64,000 nucleotides of DNA from Thermodesulfobacteriota bacterium. Its GTDB lineage: Bacteria; Desulfobacterota; Desulfobacteria; Desulfobacterales; JAUWMJ01. The first letter of the stretch is position 1; each line of letters begins with the position of its first letter. Below the pieces are notes generated by a model, which was not told where the DNA came from, made no database searches, and saw only the letters and a program-made list of their open reading frames with translations. Both the position numbers and the translations under genes were made by a program. The DNA lies in the NCBI GenBank assembly GCA_034189135.1, contig JAXHVO010000130.1, forward strand, positions 1-64,000. The letters are read 5' to 3'. Positions 16,403-26,568 of the stretch are shown here, piece by piece.

Positions 16403-19400
16403 ATGAAGGTAACTCGGCGAGAGTTTATCCAGGTCACAGGTGCAACGGCCGCGGGTCTTGCAGTCAGTGGACTGGGTTTTGACCTTAAGCCGGTCAAGGC
16501 CCACGCCCAGATGCTTAAGACCAAGTATGCCAAGGAGACCACCACAATCTGCTGTTACTGTGCAGTGGGATGTGGGGCAATTGTGCATACAAGCAAGAGA
16601 GGGGACGGCCGTGTCATAAACATCGAAGGTGACCCGGATCATGTGATCAACCGGGGATCGCTTTGTTCCAAAGGGGCTTCACTTAAACAGCTCACGGAAA
16701 ATTCAAATCGACTGACCGAACCCATGTACAGAGCTCCCTATTCCAAAGAATGGAAACAGGTATCATGGGACTGGGCACTTTCAAAAATCGCTAAAAAAGT
16801 AAAAGAAACACGCGACGCCACTTTTCAGGTAAAAACCCAAAAAGGACAGGTGGTCAACCGTACCGAAGGAATTGTGTCTGTGGGCAGTTCGGCACTGGAC
16901 AATGAGGAGTGCTGGATTTACCAGGCCCTTATGCGTTCTCTCGGGCTTGTATATCTTGAACACCAGGCGCGTATCTGACATAGCGCAACTGTTGCGGCTC
17001 TGGCAGAGTCGTTCGGACGCGGCGCTATGACCAATCATTGGATTGACATCAAAAACAGTGACTGTATTTTAATCATGGGGAGCAATGCGGCAGAAAATCA
17101 TCCCATATCCTTCAAGTATGTGACCGAGGCACAGCAAAATGGTGCCAAACTCATCAGTGTGGACCCCAGGTTTACCAGAACATCCTCCAAGGCGGACATA
17201 TACACTGCCTTGCGCTCCGGAACAGACATCGCCTTTCTCGGCGGGATGATCAAGTACATCCTTGATAACCAGCTTTATAATAAAGAGTATATAAAAAATT
17301 ATACCAACGCCCCCTTTATAGTTGGCAAGTCTTTTAAATTTAAAAACGGTCTGTTTTCAGGGTATGATAAGAAAAAGAGAAAATATGATAAAAAGCAATG
17401 GGCCTTTGTCATGGATAAAAAGGGAGTCCCCAAAATGGATCGGTCATTAAAAAATGGCCGCTGCGTTTTTCAGCTCTTAAAGAAGCATTATAAGCGGTAT
17501 AATACAAAGCTGGTTTCTAAAATTACAGGCACACCCAGAGAGGATCTTTTAAAAGTTTATAAAACCTATGCTGCGACAGGGGCAAGGGGCAAAGCAGCAA
17601 CAATCATGTATGCCATGGGCTGGACCCAGCACACAGTGGGGGTTCAGAATATTCGAACCATGGCCATGATTCAGCTCCTCCTTGGCAACATGGGTGTTGC
17701 CGGTGGTGGTGTGAATGCGCTGCGCGGCGAATCGAACGTACAGGGCTCTACGGACCATTGCTTATTGTTCCACATCTGGCCGGGTTATTTGGCTACGCCA
17801 AGCACTAAATGGCCCACTCTGGGAGATTATCTGAAAAGAAGAGCCAAAAGCAACGATCCCCTTTCCGCTAACTGGTGGCAAAATGAGCCAAAATACATGG
17901 TGAGCCTGTTAAAATCGTTCTTTGGTGAAAAGGCAACTAAAAACAATGATTTTGGCTATAACTGGGTGCCGAAGATTGATGCCGGTAAAACGTATAGCTG
18001 GCTTGACCTGTTTGACAAAATGTACAGAGGCTCAGTCAGGGGTTTATTTGCATGGGGTATGAACCCGGCCTGCAGCGGTGCCAATGCAGGGAAAAACAGA
18101 AAAGCCATGGCAAAGCTTGACTGGATGGTCAATGTGAACCTCTTTGACAATGAAACCGGTTCTTTCTGGAAAGGGCCGGGAGTAAATCCTGCCAAGGTCA
18201 AAACCGAGGTTTTCATGCTGCCGGCGTGCACATCGGTTGAGAAGGAAGGAAGCATTACCAACAGCGGCCGCTGGATGCAGTGGCGTTACCAGGGGCCAAA
18301 GCCTCTTGGCAACAGCCTCTCCGACGGCGATATCATCATGAGGCTGGGCAACAAAATTAAAAGTGAATATAACAGCAGCGGGGTTTTTCCTCAAGCCATC
18401 CGAAACCTGAAATGGGATTATATGACTCACGGTGAATATGATCCGCACAAGGTAGCCAAAGAGATTAACGGGTATTACCTTGAAGGCCCGAAGAAAGGAA
18501 AACTGGTAGAGTCTTTTGGTAAACTTAAAGCGGACGGCTCGACATCTTCCGCCAACTGGCTTTACTGCCACAGCTATACGGAGAAAGGAAATATGTCCGC
18601 CAGGCGCAGCAAGAAAGATGCGCCAAACAACATCGGCCTGTATCCCGAGTTTGCCTGGTGCTGGCCGGTAAATCGCAGGATTATTTATAATCGCGCTTCC
18701 GTCGATCTTAAAGGACAGCCCTGGGACAAGAAAGATTGGGTGATTAAATTTACCGGTGATGTTAAAGATGGCAAGTATGTTTCAAAAAAATGGGTCGGTG
18801 ATGTCCCTGACGGTGGGTGGTATCCTCTGGAAAACCCGGACGGATCAAAGCGAAAGGATGCCAAATATGCCTTTATCATGAAACCCCATGGGCATGCGAA
18901 CATATTCGGGCCCGGTCGTGCAGATGGGCCGTTCCCGGAACATTACGAGCCTTTGGAGTGTCCGGTTGAAAAGAACCTGATGAATAAACAGAGGGTCAAC
19001 CCGGTAGCACCTATTTATACTACGAAAGCAGATGCTTTTGCCACTTGCGATCCCAAGTATCCTTTTGTCGGCACAACTTACAGAGTGTCGGAGCACTGGC
19101 AGACCGGTCTGATGACTCGTCCTCAGCCGTGGCTCCTTGAGCTCCAACCACAGGTTTTTGTGGAGATGAGTGAAGAACTTGCCAGGCTGAAAGGGATCAA
19201 AAACGGGGAACGGGTTTTGGCTATGTCGGCTCGTGGATCTCTTAAGTGCACGGCTATTGTAACCAAACGATTTAAGCCTTTCACGATTGCCGGCAACACG
19301 GTATATCAGGTTGGCTTTCCATGGAATTTCGGATGGCGTTGGCCTGAAAGTGGGGAAGAGGAGAGCGCAAACCTCCTGACACCATCCACCGGCGATCCAA

Positions 19401-19453
19401 ACACCCGGATTCCGGAAACCAAGGCTTTTATGGTCAATATTAAAAAAATATGA
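16403..19453 (+). CDS. fdhA: Periplasmic selenocysteine formate dehydrogenase, catalytic subunit
   Basis: Start ATG 16403 is chosen over 16388 and 16397 because GGAGGTGAT sits 8 nt upstream. The protein is 1016 aa and opens with a Tat signal (VTRREFIQVTGATAAGLAVS, twin Arg at residues 5-6), so the folded enzyme is exported. [4Fe-4S] ligands CCYCAVGCGAIVHTS follow. An in-frame TGA at 16976-16978 (codon 192) lies in A-R-I-U-H-S-A-T-V-A-A-L, the conserved Sec position. Homology continues after it (GAMTNHWIDIKNSD, GNMGVAGGGVNALRGESNVQG), with long family-specific inserts and the C-terminal MGD-binding domain. The next gene is the iron-sulfur subunit; no membrane cytochrome follows, so it resembles soluble FdhAB of sulfate reducers, which passes electrons to periplasmic cytochromes c. 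Confidence 0.95.
16989..17006 (+). promoter_or_regulatory. Possible SECIS hairpin of periplasmic fdhA
   Basis: CTGTT (16989-16993) can pair with GGCAG (17002-17006) with two G-U pairs and loop GCGGCTCT, 10 nt after the UGA. The position is right and the loop resembles the fdhF-type loop, but the stem is weak. Confidence 0.4.
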
Positions 19454-19470
19454 AAGGGAGGTGATCTGAT

Positions 19471-20190
19471 ATGAGTAAGTCATTTTTTATTGATACAACA
19501 CTGTGTACGGCCTGCAGGGCTTGCCAGGTGGCATGCAAACAATGGCACGATCTTCCTGCAGAAGAAACCAACAACCGTGGAACTTACGAAAACCCCGCAG
19601 ATCTCTCCTTTGACACCTATAAGCTGGTGAGAATGCGTGAAGAGGTAATCGGCGGTAGGTTGAAATGGCTTTTCTTTCCTGAACAGTGCAGGCACTGCGT
19701 TGAGGCGCCGTGTCTTGATACAGCAGGAGATGCGTCAGCTATTTACAGAGATATGGCAACCGGAGCGATTATTTTCACAGCCAATACAAAGGGCATGAAT
19801 GTTGATGAAATTATCGAGTCCTGTCCGTACAATATCCCACGGAAAGGACCGGACGGTGCTTTGGCAAAGTGCGACATGTGCCTTGACCGGGTTCATAACG
19901 GCCTTTTACCGGCATGTGTTAAAACATGCCCCACAGGCGCCATGAATTTCGGTGAACGTGAGCAAATGGTTTCTCTGGCTAAAAGTCGCCTTTCCATAGT
20001 CAAAAAGGCGAATCCAAATGCAGCACTTTTAGATCCCGATGATGTGAATGTCATTTATCTTGTGGCTGAAAAACCAAGCCTGTATCACAAGTTTGCGGTT
20101 GCTTCCAATACGGCATTCGATATTACCAGACAGGTTGCCCTGCAAAGGATGTTTAAACCGCTGACAAACTTTGTTTCACGACTTCTATAA
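19471..20190 (+). CDS. fdhB: Formate dehydrogenase iron-sulfur subunit
   Basis: The 239-aa protein starts at ATG 19471 with GGGAGGTGAT upstream, the same type of strong ribosome site as fdhA. Four sets of Cys ligands are visible: CTACRACQVACKQWHD, CRHCVEAPC, CPYNIPRK...CDMCLDRV and CVKTCPTGA, enough for four [4Fe-4S] clusters as in FdhB/FdnH proteins. There is no signal peptide; it is expected to ride out with the Tat substrate FdhA. It lacks the C-terminal transmembrane helix of membrane-bound FdnH, so the complex is probably soluble in the periplasm. Terminator follows. Confidence 0.93.
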   Translation: MSKSFFIDTTLCTACRACQVACKQWHDLPAEETNNRGTYENPADLSFDTYKLVRMREEVIGGRLKWLFFPEQCRHCVEAPCLDTAGDASAIYRDMATGAIIFTANTKGMNVDEIIESCPYNIPRKGPDGALAKCDMCLDRVHNGLLPACVKTCPTGAMNFGEREQMVSLAKSRLSIVKKANPNAALLDPDDVNVIYLVAEKPSLYHKFAVASNTAFDITRQVALQRMFKPLTNFVSRLL

Positions 20191-20216
20191 TAAGGGCATC
20201 GCAGCATAACCAGGAA

Positions 20217-20249
20217 GAGGGGGGAAGATTTATTTCTTTTCCCCTTTTT
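20217..20249 (+). terminator. Terminator after periplasmic fdhAB
   Basis: GGGGAAGA pairs with TCTTTTCCCC around TTTAT-type loop, followed by TTTTTC. It lies ~27 nt after the fdhB stop. Confidence 0.65.
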
Positions 20250-20379
20250 CTATTTTTTATGATAGGGTAAGCAAAAATTTTTTCTTGCCGGTCATCACCA
20301 CACCAGGGAAGAATGCTAAGAAATTTTGTCTTAATTTAAACAGTTTATATTAAGGGGGACATTATCTTAAGGAGATCTC

Positions 20380-21264
20380 ATGATAGACAATATAGCTCTT
20401 ACTTCAGACCATATCAAACAGGCAGTAACCGCATTAAGGAGTCTAAGACCCGTATATAGGGATCTGCTCGATTTTTATCAGCAAATTTTCATTGCCCAGG
20501 AAGATTCCAAAAGCCACGTACAGATAGAGCCTATTCAAATTCCCCACGATATTATTTCAGTTAAGGCTAAGGATGATTTTCCCTTAATCAATATATCGGA
20601 TTTCGTTATTGATATACAGGCATCAAAGGATCTGCTGATACAAATATGCAATATTATCAAAAAGATGAAAGGTGATATGGCTGCTTCAGCTCAAGCCGTT
20701 TTACAAGGAATTGAGACAGGAAAACTAGATCCTGAATCGCTTTTTTTCAGCCTTTTTGAAGGGGGGGCTTCCTTCTTCGAAAAGACGGCCACCAGGCTTA
20801 AAATCGATAAAAGTGCACTGGCGTTCATCACTTACAACAGCATAAAGCCTTCCTTAACTATCTGTGCAGCCCAGTTGTCCACTTATCTGGAAAAGGAAAG
20901 TATGTGGGAAAAAGGTTATTGCCCCGTTTGTGGGAGCATGCCGGGGCTATCAATGTTTATGGAAAAAGGAGAGCGTTTTTTATTTTGCAGTTTCTGCTGG
21001 CATCAATGGTCTTCCCAACGGCTGCATTGTCCTTTTTGTAATAATACAGACAGTAAAACACTAAATTATTTTTACAGCGAAGAAGAGAAAGAGTACCGGG
21101 TCGATCTTTGTGACAGCTGCAAAAAATACATAAAAACAATAGACACACGAGAAACTCAGCGTTATATTTACCCGCCCCTTGAAGCCGTCTCCACGCTTCA
21201 TCTTGATATCAAAGCACAGGAAAAGGGCTTTGAAAGCGGTGTAGCGCTTGATTTGAAAATATAG
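20380..21264 (+). CDS. fdhE: Formate dehydrogenase accessory protein FdhE
   Basis: The 294-aa protein has the FdhE layout: a helical N-terminal domain and a C-terminal part with four CxxC motifs (CPVCGSMPGLSMF, CSFCWHQW, CPFCNN, CDSCKKY). FdhE is a rubredoxin-like metal-binding factor needed for maturation of Tat-exported formate dehydrogenases. Placement just downstream of the exported fdhAB pair fits. It has its own ribosome site (AAGGAGATCTC) and follows the fdhAB terminator by ~130 nt, so it is probably separately expressed or served by readthrough. Confidence 0.9.
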   Translation: MIDNIALTSDHIKQAVTALRSLRPVYRDLLDFYQQIFIAQEDSKSHVQIEPIQIPHDIISVKAKDDFPLINISDFVIDIQASKDLLIQICNIIKKMKGDMAASAQAVLQGIETGKLDPESLFFSLFEGGASFFEKTATRLKIDKSALAFITYNSIKPSLTICAAQLSTYLEKESMWEKGYCPVCGSMPGLSMFMEKGERFLFCSFCWHQWSSQRLHCPFCNNTDSKTLNYFYSEEEKEYRVDLCDSCKKYIKTIDTRETQRYIYPPLEAVSTLHLDIKAQEKGFESGVALDLKI

Positions 21265-21441
21265 CCAAACAAGAAAAGCACAATATCTTCAATCATCACG
21301 TTTTTAATGCTTGCTACACGCCATGATTATACGGATAATTCCAGGCGAGTCGCCTTATTTTTCGGCCGCAAATTCCACTTTCTTTGTTGACATGTTTAAG
21401 ATAGACAAATCAAAAATAAAATCAGCAAAGGGCAGGTTTAT

Positions 21442-23334
21442 ATGAAAAAGATTCTGGCATATGTTGCTGCAATGCTCCTGATACTAAGCGCTGCTTGTGG
21501 TCCGTCTGAAACGATCGCCGGAGACATGGAAGATCTCCTGTCACCGATTTCAACCAAAACTGCCGGCGACGTTGTTAAAGTACGAACGGCCTGGTCGCTG
21601 GACAGGGTGCATCCTGGAAGTCATATTATACTGGCTGTTATTTTTAATATTGCAAAAGGTTTTCATATCAACGCAGACGAAAGCCAGATTATTCCGCTTA
21701 AAGATTTAACCCTGTTCCCCACCAGAGTGAAGGTTATAGAAATCCCTGAAGGAATAGCGGCGGAAACCCCTCGATTTCCACGGGCTCACCCAATAAAGGT
21801 CGAATATGCAGACAAACGTATGATGTTCTTTACCGGGCAGGTGGTCGTTTATCTTCCCATAAAAATCGATGAGAAAGTCAAGCCCGGACTCCGGCATGTT
21901 AAAGTTCAAATCGATTATCAGGCATGTGATGCGCGGACCTGTTTATTGCCCAAGAAGGCTGCAGTGGAAGAGACTCTTGAAGTGATTGAATTAGATCAGG
22001 AGCCAGTAGAGATTAACACAGAACTTTTTGCGGACTATAAAACCCGGCACACAGACGTATTCCGAAAAGCAGTCGGGTTTGATCTTTTTGGCTGGAGATT
22101 CTCGGTTAACGTTTCATCATGGTTTGGCAAAATTCTGCTGATGCTCACCGCAGTACTTGGAGGTTTGTTGCTCAACTTTACCCCCTGTGTTTTGCCGATC
22201 ATTCCGATCAAGATTATAAGCTTATCAACAGCTGCAGAAAACAGGAAGCGATGTTTTATACTTGGTCTGACCATGTCTTTCGGCATCCTGGCCTTCTGGC
22301 TGATGCTGGGCATGATGGTTGCCCTGGTAAGCGGATTCACTGCGGCGAATCAGCTTTTCCAGTATCCGGTTTTTACCATTTTAATCGGTGGAATGATCGC
22401 AGTGATGGCCGCAGGCATGTGCGGGCTGTTTTCCCTTCGTCTGCCCGGCTTTATTTACCTGATTCACCCAAGACAGGACAGCCTTCAGGGGTCTTTTGGC
22501 CTTGGCATTTTGACCGCCATTTTGTCCACGCCGTGCACGGCTCCTTTTATGGGTGCTGCAGCGGCATGGGCGGCAACCCAGCATCCGCTGACTACCATAA
22601 TCACATTTGCATTTATCGGGTCTGGAATGGCTTTGCCCTATCTGGTACTTTCAGCTTCACCCGGGCTGGTTAAAAAGATGCCAAAAACAGGACCGGCCAG
22701 TGCATTAATAAAACAGGTAATGGGTCTGTTTATGCTGGCTGCCGCAGCATATTTTATCGGCAGCGGCTTAAGCGCACTTTTATCATCCCCACCTGACCCG
22801 CCGGGCACATCATACTGGTGGGGCGTGATGTGTTTTTGTGCTACTGCAGGCGGGTGGTTTGCTTATCGAACTGTTCAAATCGCTTCCGCAAAGGGGCAAA
22901 AAATATTTTTTGTGGTCCTCGGCATTGTTATGATTGTCATTTCCGTCATTGGCGGCGTGCGTCTCACCGCCAGGGGACCCATCGACTGGGTTTATTATAC
23001 CCCGGAACGTTTAAACAAAGCTTTCCAACATCGAAAAATTGTGGTGTTGGATTTTACCGCCGAATGGTGCCTGAACTGCAAAGCACTGGAACACGGGGTT
23101 TTAAACACCCGCAAAATAACTGATCTTTTTGCAAACGACGATATTGTGGCCATCAAGGTGGATATCACCGGCAAAAACCCGGCGGGTAAAAGAAAATTGA
23201 AGGAGGTCGGCTCTCTGACCATCCCTTTGCTGGTGATCTATTCTTCGAATAACAAGCTGATTTTTAAAAGCGATTTTTACACTGCGGATCAGGTGGTGAA
23301 TGCAATTAAAAAAGCAAGAGAAAAGAGGAAATGA
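21442..23334 (+). CDS. dsbD: DsbD-type thiol:disulfide interchange protein
   Basis: The 630-aa protein has an N-terminal signal with lipobox-like LSAAC, a DsbD-alpha domain carrying the CDARTC Cys pair (near residue 158), a membrane domain of about eight helices from ~residue 220 with the paired Cys motifs TPCVLPIIPIK and STPCTAPFMG, and a C-terminal thioredoxin domain with AEWCLNCKALE. DsbD carries reducing power from cytoplasmic thioredoxin to periplasmic thiol proteins; it would serve TlpA-type partners and cytochrome c maturation. Length is slightly above the E. coli protein. Located ~180 nt after fdhE on the same strand. Confidence 0.92.
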   Translation: MKKILAYVAAMLLILSAACGPSETIAGDMEDLLSPISTKTAGDVVKVRTAWSLDRVHPGSHIILAVIFNIAKGFHINADESQIIPLKDLTLFPTRVKVIEIPEGIAAETPRFPRAHPIKVEYADKRMMFFTGQVVVYLPIKIDEKVKPGLRHVKVQIDYQACDARTCLLPKKAAVEETLEVIELDQEPVEINTELFADYKTRHTDVFRKAVGFDLFGWRFSVNVSSWFGKILLMLTAVLGGLLLNFTPCVLPIIPIKIISLSTAAENRKRCFILGLTMSFGILAFWLMLGMMVALVSGFTAANQLFQYPVFTILIGGMIAVMAAGMCGLFSLRLPGFIYLIHPRQDSLQGSFGLGILTAILSTPCTAPFMGAAAAWAATQHPLTTIITFAFIGSGMALPYLVLSASPGLVKKMPKTGPASALIKQVMGLFMLAAAAYFIGSGLSALLSSPPDPPGTSYWWGVMCFCATAGGWFAYRTVQIASAKGQKIFFVVLGIVMIVISVIGGVRLTARGPIDWVYYTPERLNKAFQHRKIVVLDFTAEWCLNCKALEHGVLNTRKITDLFANDDIVAIKVDITGKNPAGKRKLKEVGSLTIPLLVIYSSNNKLIFKSDFYTADQVVNAIKKAREKRK

Positions 23335-23351
23335 CGGTGTCGTGAAGGCCA

Positions 23352-24992
23352 TTAATCGGCAAGCATACTCAGGTAATACCTGATCACAGCGATCTGGTCT
23401 TCGTATTCCGCAACATTTTCGCTTTGATGGATGGCATCTATCAGGTGCCGGGAAATCGATCTGGCAAGCTCCGGTTTTCCGAAATCTGCAAATTTCCGGA
23501 ACAGGTAACCGTAAATTGCTATTTGGGAGGAAAGGGAGCCTGCTAAAAAACTTGCCGCAGCCTCATCCCACCTGCTCTGATCTGCCAGGTAAGCACATGC
23601 CAAGGTCTCAAATCTGTTGTTATCATAATTGTTCTGATAATCGATGGAAAAAGGGAGAAACCGTTCCAGGTAATTTTTGATAATCGGCGGACTATCAGGA
23701 GAACAGTAATAGTAAGGCTGAAGGTATCCTTTGGATTTTTCTCCATACAAATGTTCATCATGACCAAGTTGTTCAACCAAACGACTTAAAGGGGTGCCCT
23801 GGTAAATTCTTCCACCTATGGTATATTCGTATCGTCTGATTGCATTGGGAGGGTATTTCACCATTTCTCCGACGGTGTGATCCATGGTTTTATAAGATTC
23901 ACCAGGCAAACCGAAAACAAGATTTACCGTGCAGTCAATATTGAATTTTTCGCACAATTCAATGGTTCCGGTGATGTCTTTTTGGCGATAGGATGTCCGG
24001 TTTTTCGATAGAACACTGTCTGCAAAACTGTCACAGGTAAGGATAACGGAAAAGCCGGTTTCGGCCAACAGTTTGGCAAAATTTTCATCAAAGGGTTTAG
24101 GCAAAAATTGAGAAGAGAATCTGAGATAGTTATGTAACCCTGCCTCCAGGATTTTTTTAACCAGATGGGAACAATCTGTAAGGTCGGGTAGATTAAATTC
24201 AGTATCGGTAAAGAAAATGTTTTTAATGCTGGTGTAATTTTCCAATATGGTGTTAAGTTCTGCAATAATGTCACCATGGTTCCGGAAAATAAATTTAGTC
24301 CCTTCAATCATGGGCTCCACACAGTATGAGCAATGCTGATTGCATCCCCGTTTTATCGTTACGGGCAATCCATGGGTTTCATGGGCATAGTTGAATTTGC
24401 TGTTTCTTTTATTTAGAAAACTGTTTTTGTTAAAAACGTAAGTCTGTCTCCGGTTTACCTGAAACCCGGGACTTACTTTAAATACCATGTTGGGAATCTT
24501 ATGTATTTTTTTCTTATCCGGGTACGCCTTAAGAAACTGCACCAGAGAATTTTCGCCTTCACCGATAATTCCGTATTCCATTTCCAAAAATTCTAAAATG
24601 GCTTCAGCGGATACGGTAAAAGCCCCTCCACCGGCAACAATTGGAATGTGAGGGGAGACCTTTCGAATAATTTCAACGATTTTTTTAATATCGTGGAGGA
24701 AGTAAAAGGTTTTGTAGCCTGACCCCTCAAGGTTGCCAAATTTCTCACAGGACATGGCGGTATCAATATTTCTGATACCCAGACCGATTGCGTCAGGCTG
24801 GCAGCGCTTTATGGTCTCAATCAGATTGGTTTCAATGTCCGGCAGCGGAAGGAAGGGATAGTCGATGGTCACATTAAAATGATGACGCCTTAAATGATTG
24901 GCAACCAAATCAAGCCCAAAGGGATAGACCTGTTTTATGAGATAGTACTTATCTGTATAAAGGAGTAGTACATTTTTAAGGTTGCGAGGCAT
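23352..24992 (-). CDS. B12-binding radical SAM protein
   Basis: The ATG at 24992 is preferred over an in-frame TTG at 25025. The ~546-aa protein has an N-terminal cobalamin-binding-like Rossmann domain (VLLLYTDKYYLIKQVYPFG, then GIRNIDTA, AGGGAFTVSAEAILE, GEGENSL) followed by a radical SAM core with the CxxxCxxC motif in KRGCNQHCSYCVEP near residue 220, and a NLVFGLPGESY motif. This domain order is the B12-dependent radical SAM class used for methylations and rearrangements. No pathway neighbours are visible; it stands convergent with dsbD. Substrate unknown. Confidence 0.85.
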   Translation of the reverse strand: MPRNLKNVLLLYTDKYYLIKQVYPFGLDLVANHLRRHHFNVTIDYPFLPLPDIETNLIETIKRCQPDAIGLGIRNIDTAMSCEKFGNLEGSGYKTFYFLHDIKKIVEIIRKVSPHIPIVAGGGAFTVSAEAILEFLEMEYGIIGEGENSLVQFLKAYPDKKKIHKIPNMVFKVSPGFQVNRRQTYVFNKNSFLNKRNSKFNYAHETHGLPVTIKRGCNQHCSYCVEPMIEGTKFIFRNHGDIIAELNTILENYTSIKNIFFTDTEFNLPDLTDCSHLVKKILEAGLHNYLRFSSQFLPKPFDENFAKLLAETGFSVILTCDSFADSVLSKNRTSYRQKDITGTIELCEKFNIDCTVNLVFGLPGESYKTMDHTVGEMVKYPPNAIRRYEYTIGGRIYQGTPLSRLVEQLGHDEHLYGEKSKGYLQPYYYCSPDSPPIIKNYLERFLPFSIDYQNNYDNNRFETLACAYLADQSRWDEAAASFLAGSLSSQIAIYGYLFRKFADFGKPELARSISRHLIDAIHQSENVAEYEDQIAVIRYYLSMLAD

Positions 24993-25104
24993 AGGTATTA
25001 GGAGAGCTTTGAGAGGCCTTTGCAAAAAGTGCCATTTTGCAAAGGCTTCGAAGGAAGACGCTATTTTTCTTCAGTGTCTTTCCGTGATAATCCGTGGTGA
25101 CCTA

Positions 25105-25407
25105 TCATTCAAGAAGGGACGCCCCTAAAAGATACTCTTCGTATTCGGTGGGTCCATCTTGATAAATTTCCATCATCGCATCAAATTCTTTTCTTTTACT
25201 ACTGTTTATCCAGGTATGCCAGCTTTCAATATTTTCCCACGTGGTGATCACCAGCATATGCTGAGGGTCGTTATGTTCCAGCAGGGTCTCACCGGAAATA
25301 TATCCCGGCTGACTCAAGGCTGCAGAGCGCAATTTTTTAAACAAAGCAAATATTTCTTTTTTTTTCCCTACTTTAAAGCGTCTTCTGATTAAAATCTTAG
25401 CAACCAT
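25105..25407 (-). CDS. Antibiotic biosynthesis monooxygenase (ABM) domain protein
   Basis: The 100-aa protein starts at ATG 25407 with GGAGGATAC upstream. Its sequence (KKEIFALFKKLRSAALSQPGYISGETLLE... VITTWENIESWHTW) matches the dimeric alpha+beta barrel ABM fold; members include heme-degrading and quinone-forming monooxygenases and many uncharacterised proteins. It lies 12 nt downstream of the oadB-like gene and so is probably co-transcribed with the decarboxylase subunits. Function unknown. Confidence 0.75.
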   Translation of the reverse strand: MVAKILIRRRFKVGKKKEIFALFKKLRSAALSQPGYISGETLLEHNDPQHMLVITTWENIESWHTWINSSKRKEFDAMMEIYQDGPTEYEEYLLGASLLE

Positions 25408-25419
25408 GGTATCCTCCTT

Positions 25420-26544
25420 TTATACCAGAAAACTCCACAAAATACCGGCGCATATTGCGGAACCGATCACACCGGAAGAGTTACATGCCATGGCATGCAT
25501 CAAAAGATAATTGGTAGGATCTTCATGTTGTCCGACCAGGTGAACTTCCCGGGCGGATCCGGGTACGGCTGACACACCGGCAGCACCCAATAAAGGATTG
25601 ATTTTATCTTTAAGGAAGAGATTCATTATCTTGGCAAATATAACCCCTGATGCAGTGGCTATACTGAACGCAATGGCGCCTAGGCAAAAAATACCAACCG
25701 ATTTTCCGGTCAAAAACACATCCCCCTGGGTGCTCGCTCCAACGGTGAATCCAAGGAAAATGGTGGCAATATCGATAATGGCTGTGCGTGCAGTTTGAAC
25801 CAGGCGTTTGGTTACACCGCACTCTTTCATAAAATTTCCAAAAAAGAATGTTCCCAGCAGAGGGATAGAGGCCGGAGCCAGAAAACAGCAAAGGATCATA
25901 CCGACGACAGGAAAAATGACCAGTTCCTTCTTGGACACCTCGCGCGGTTCCGACATGTGGATCAGCCTTTCCTTACGGGTGGTCAGCAACCTCATGATGG
26001 GAGGCTGAATGACCGGTATCAGTGCCATGTAGGAATATGCAGCGATGGCAACCGGTCCGATAAGATGCGGTGCCAGTTTTGCCGTAAGGAATATGGATGT
26101 GGGCCCGTCAGCGCCACCGATAATTGCGATGGATCCGGCTTCCTTGGGCAAAAACCCAAGCGCAAGGGCACTCAACAGAGTAAAAAATATACCCATTTGA
26201 GCAGCCGCTCCCAAAAGCATCAGTTTGGGGCGCGCAAGCAAAGAGGAAAAATCGGTCATTGACCCAAGCCCAAGAAAAATAATAGACGGGTAACATCCGG
26301 TGGTAACTCCAAAATACAAATAATGTAAAACACTATTCGGTTCATATATACCCAGTCCAAAACCTTTAAAAAAGGGTACATTACCCACGAGAATACCGAA
26401 GCCAATGGGTACGAGAAGAAGAGGTTCAAATTGCTTGGCTGTGCCCAAATAGATAAATATAGACCCCACCACCAACATGATTATGTTGCGATAATCTGCA
26501 AGATAATAGCCTGTATTTGTTAAGAATTGAATTAGAAGTTCCAT
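25420..26544 (-). CDS. Sodium-pump decarboxylase beta subunit (OadB/GcdB/MmdB family)
   Basis: The 374-aa membrane protein has about ten predicted hydrophobic segments and the family motifs LGAAAQMGIFFTL, IIGGADGPTSIFL (the conserved Asp used in Na+ transport) and GAAGVSAVPGSAREV. Beta subunits of oxaloacetate, glutaconyl-CoA and methylmalonyl-CoA decarboxylases couple biotin decarboxylation to Na+ export across the cytoplasmic membrane. The gamma-like gene lies 24 nt upstream, but no alpha carboxyltransferase or biotin carrier gene is in this window, so the substrate is unknown. Confidence 0.92.
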   Translation of the reverse strand: MELLIQFLTNTGYYLADYRNIIMLVVGSIFIYLGTAKQFEPLLLVPIGFGILVGNVPFFKGFGLGIYEPNSVLHYLYFGVTTGCYPSIIFLGLGSMTDFSSLLARPKLMLLGAAAQMGIFFTLLSALALGFLPKEAGSIAIIGGADGPTSIFLTAKLAPHLIGPVAIAAYSYMALIPVIQPPIMRLLTTRKERLIHMSEPREVSKKELVIFPVVGMILCCFLAPASIPLLGTFFFGNFMKECGVTKRLVQTARTAIIDIATIFLGFTVGASTQGDVFLTGKSVGIFCLGAIAFSIATASGVIFAKIMNLFLKDKINPLLGAAGVSAVPGSAREVHLVGQHEDPTNYLLMHAMACNSSGVIGSAICAGILWSFLV

Positions 26545-26568
26545 TTATTTACCTTTTTTCATAAATTC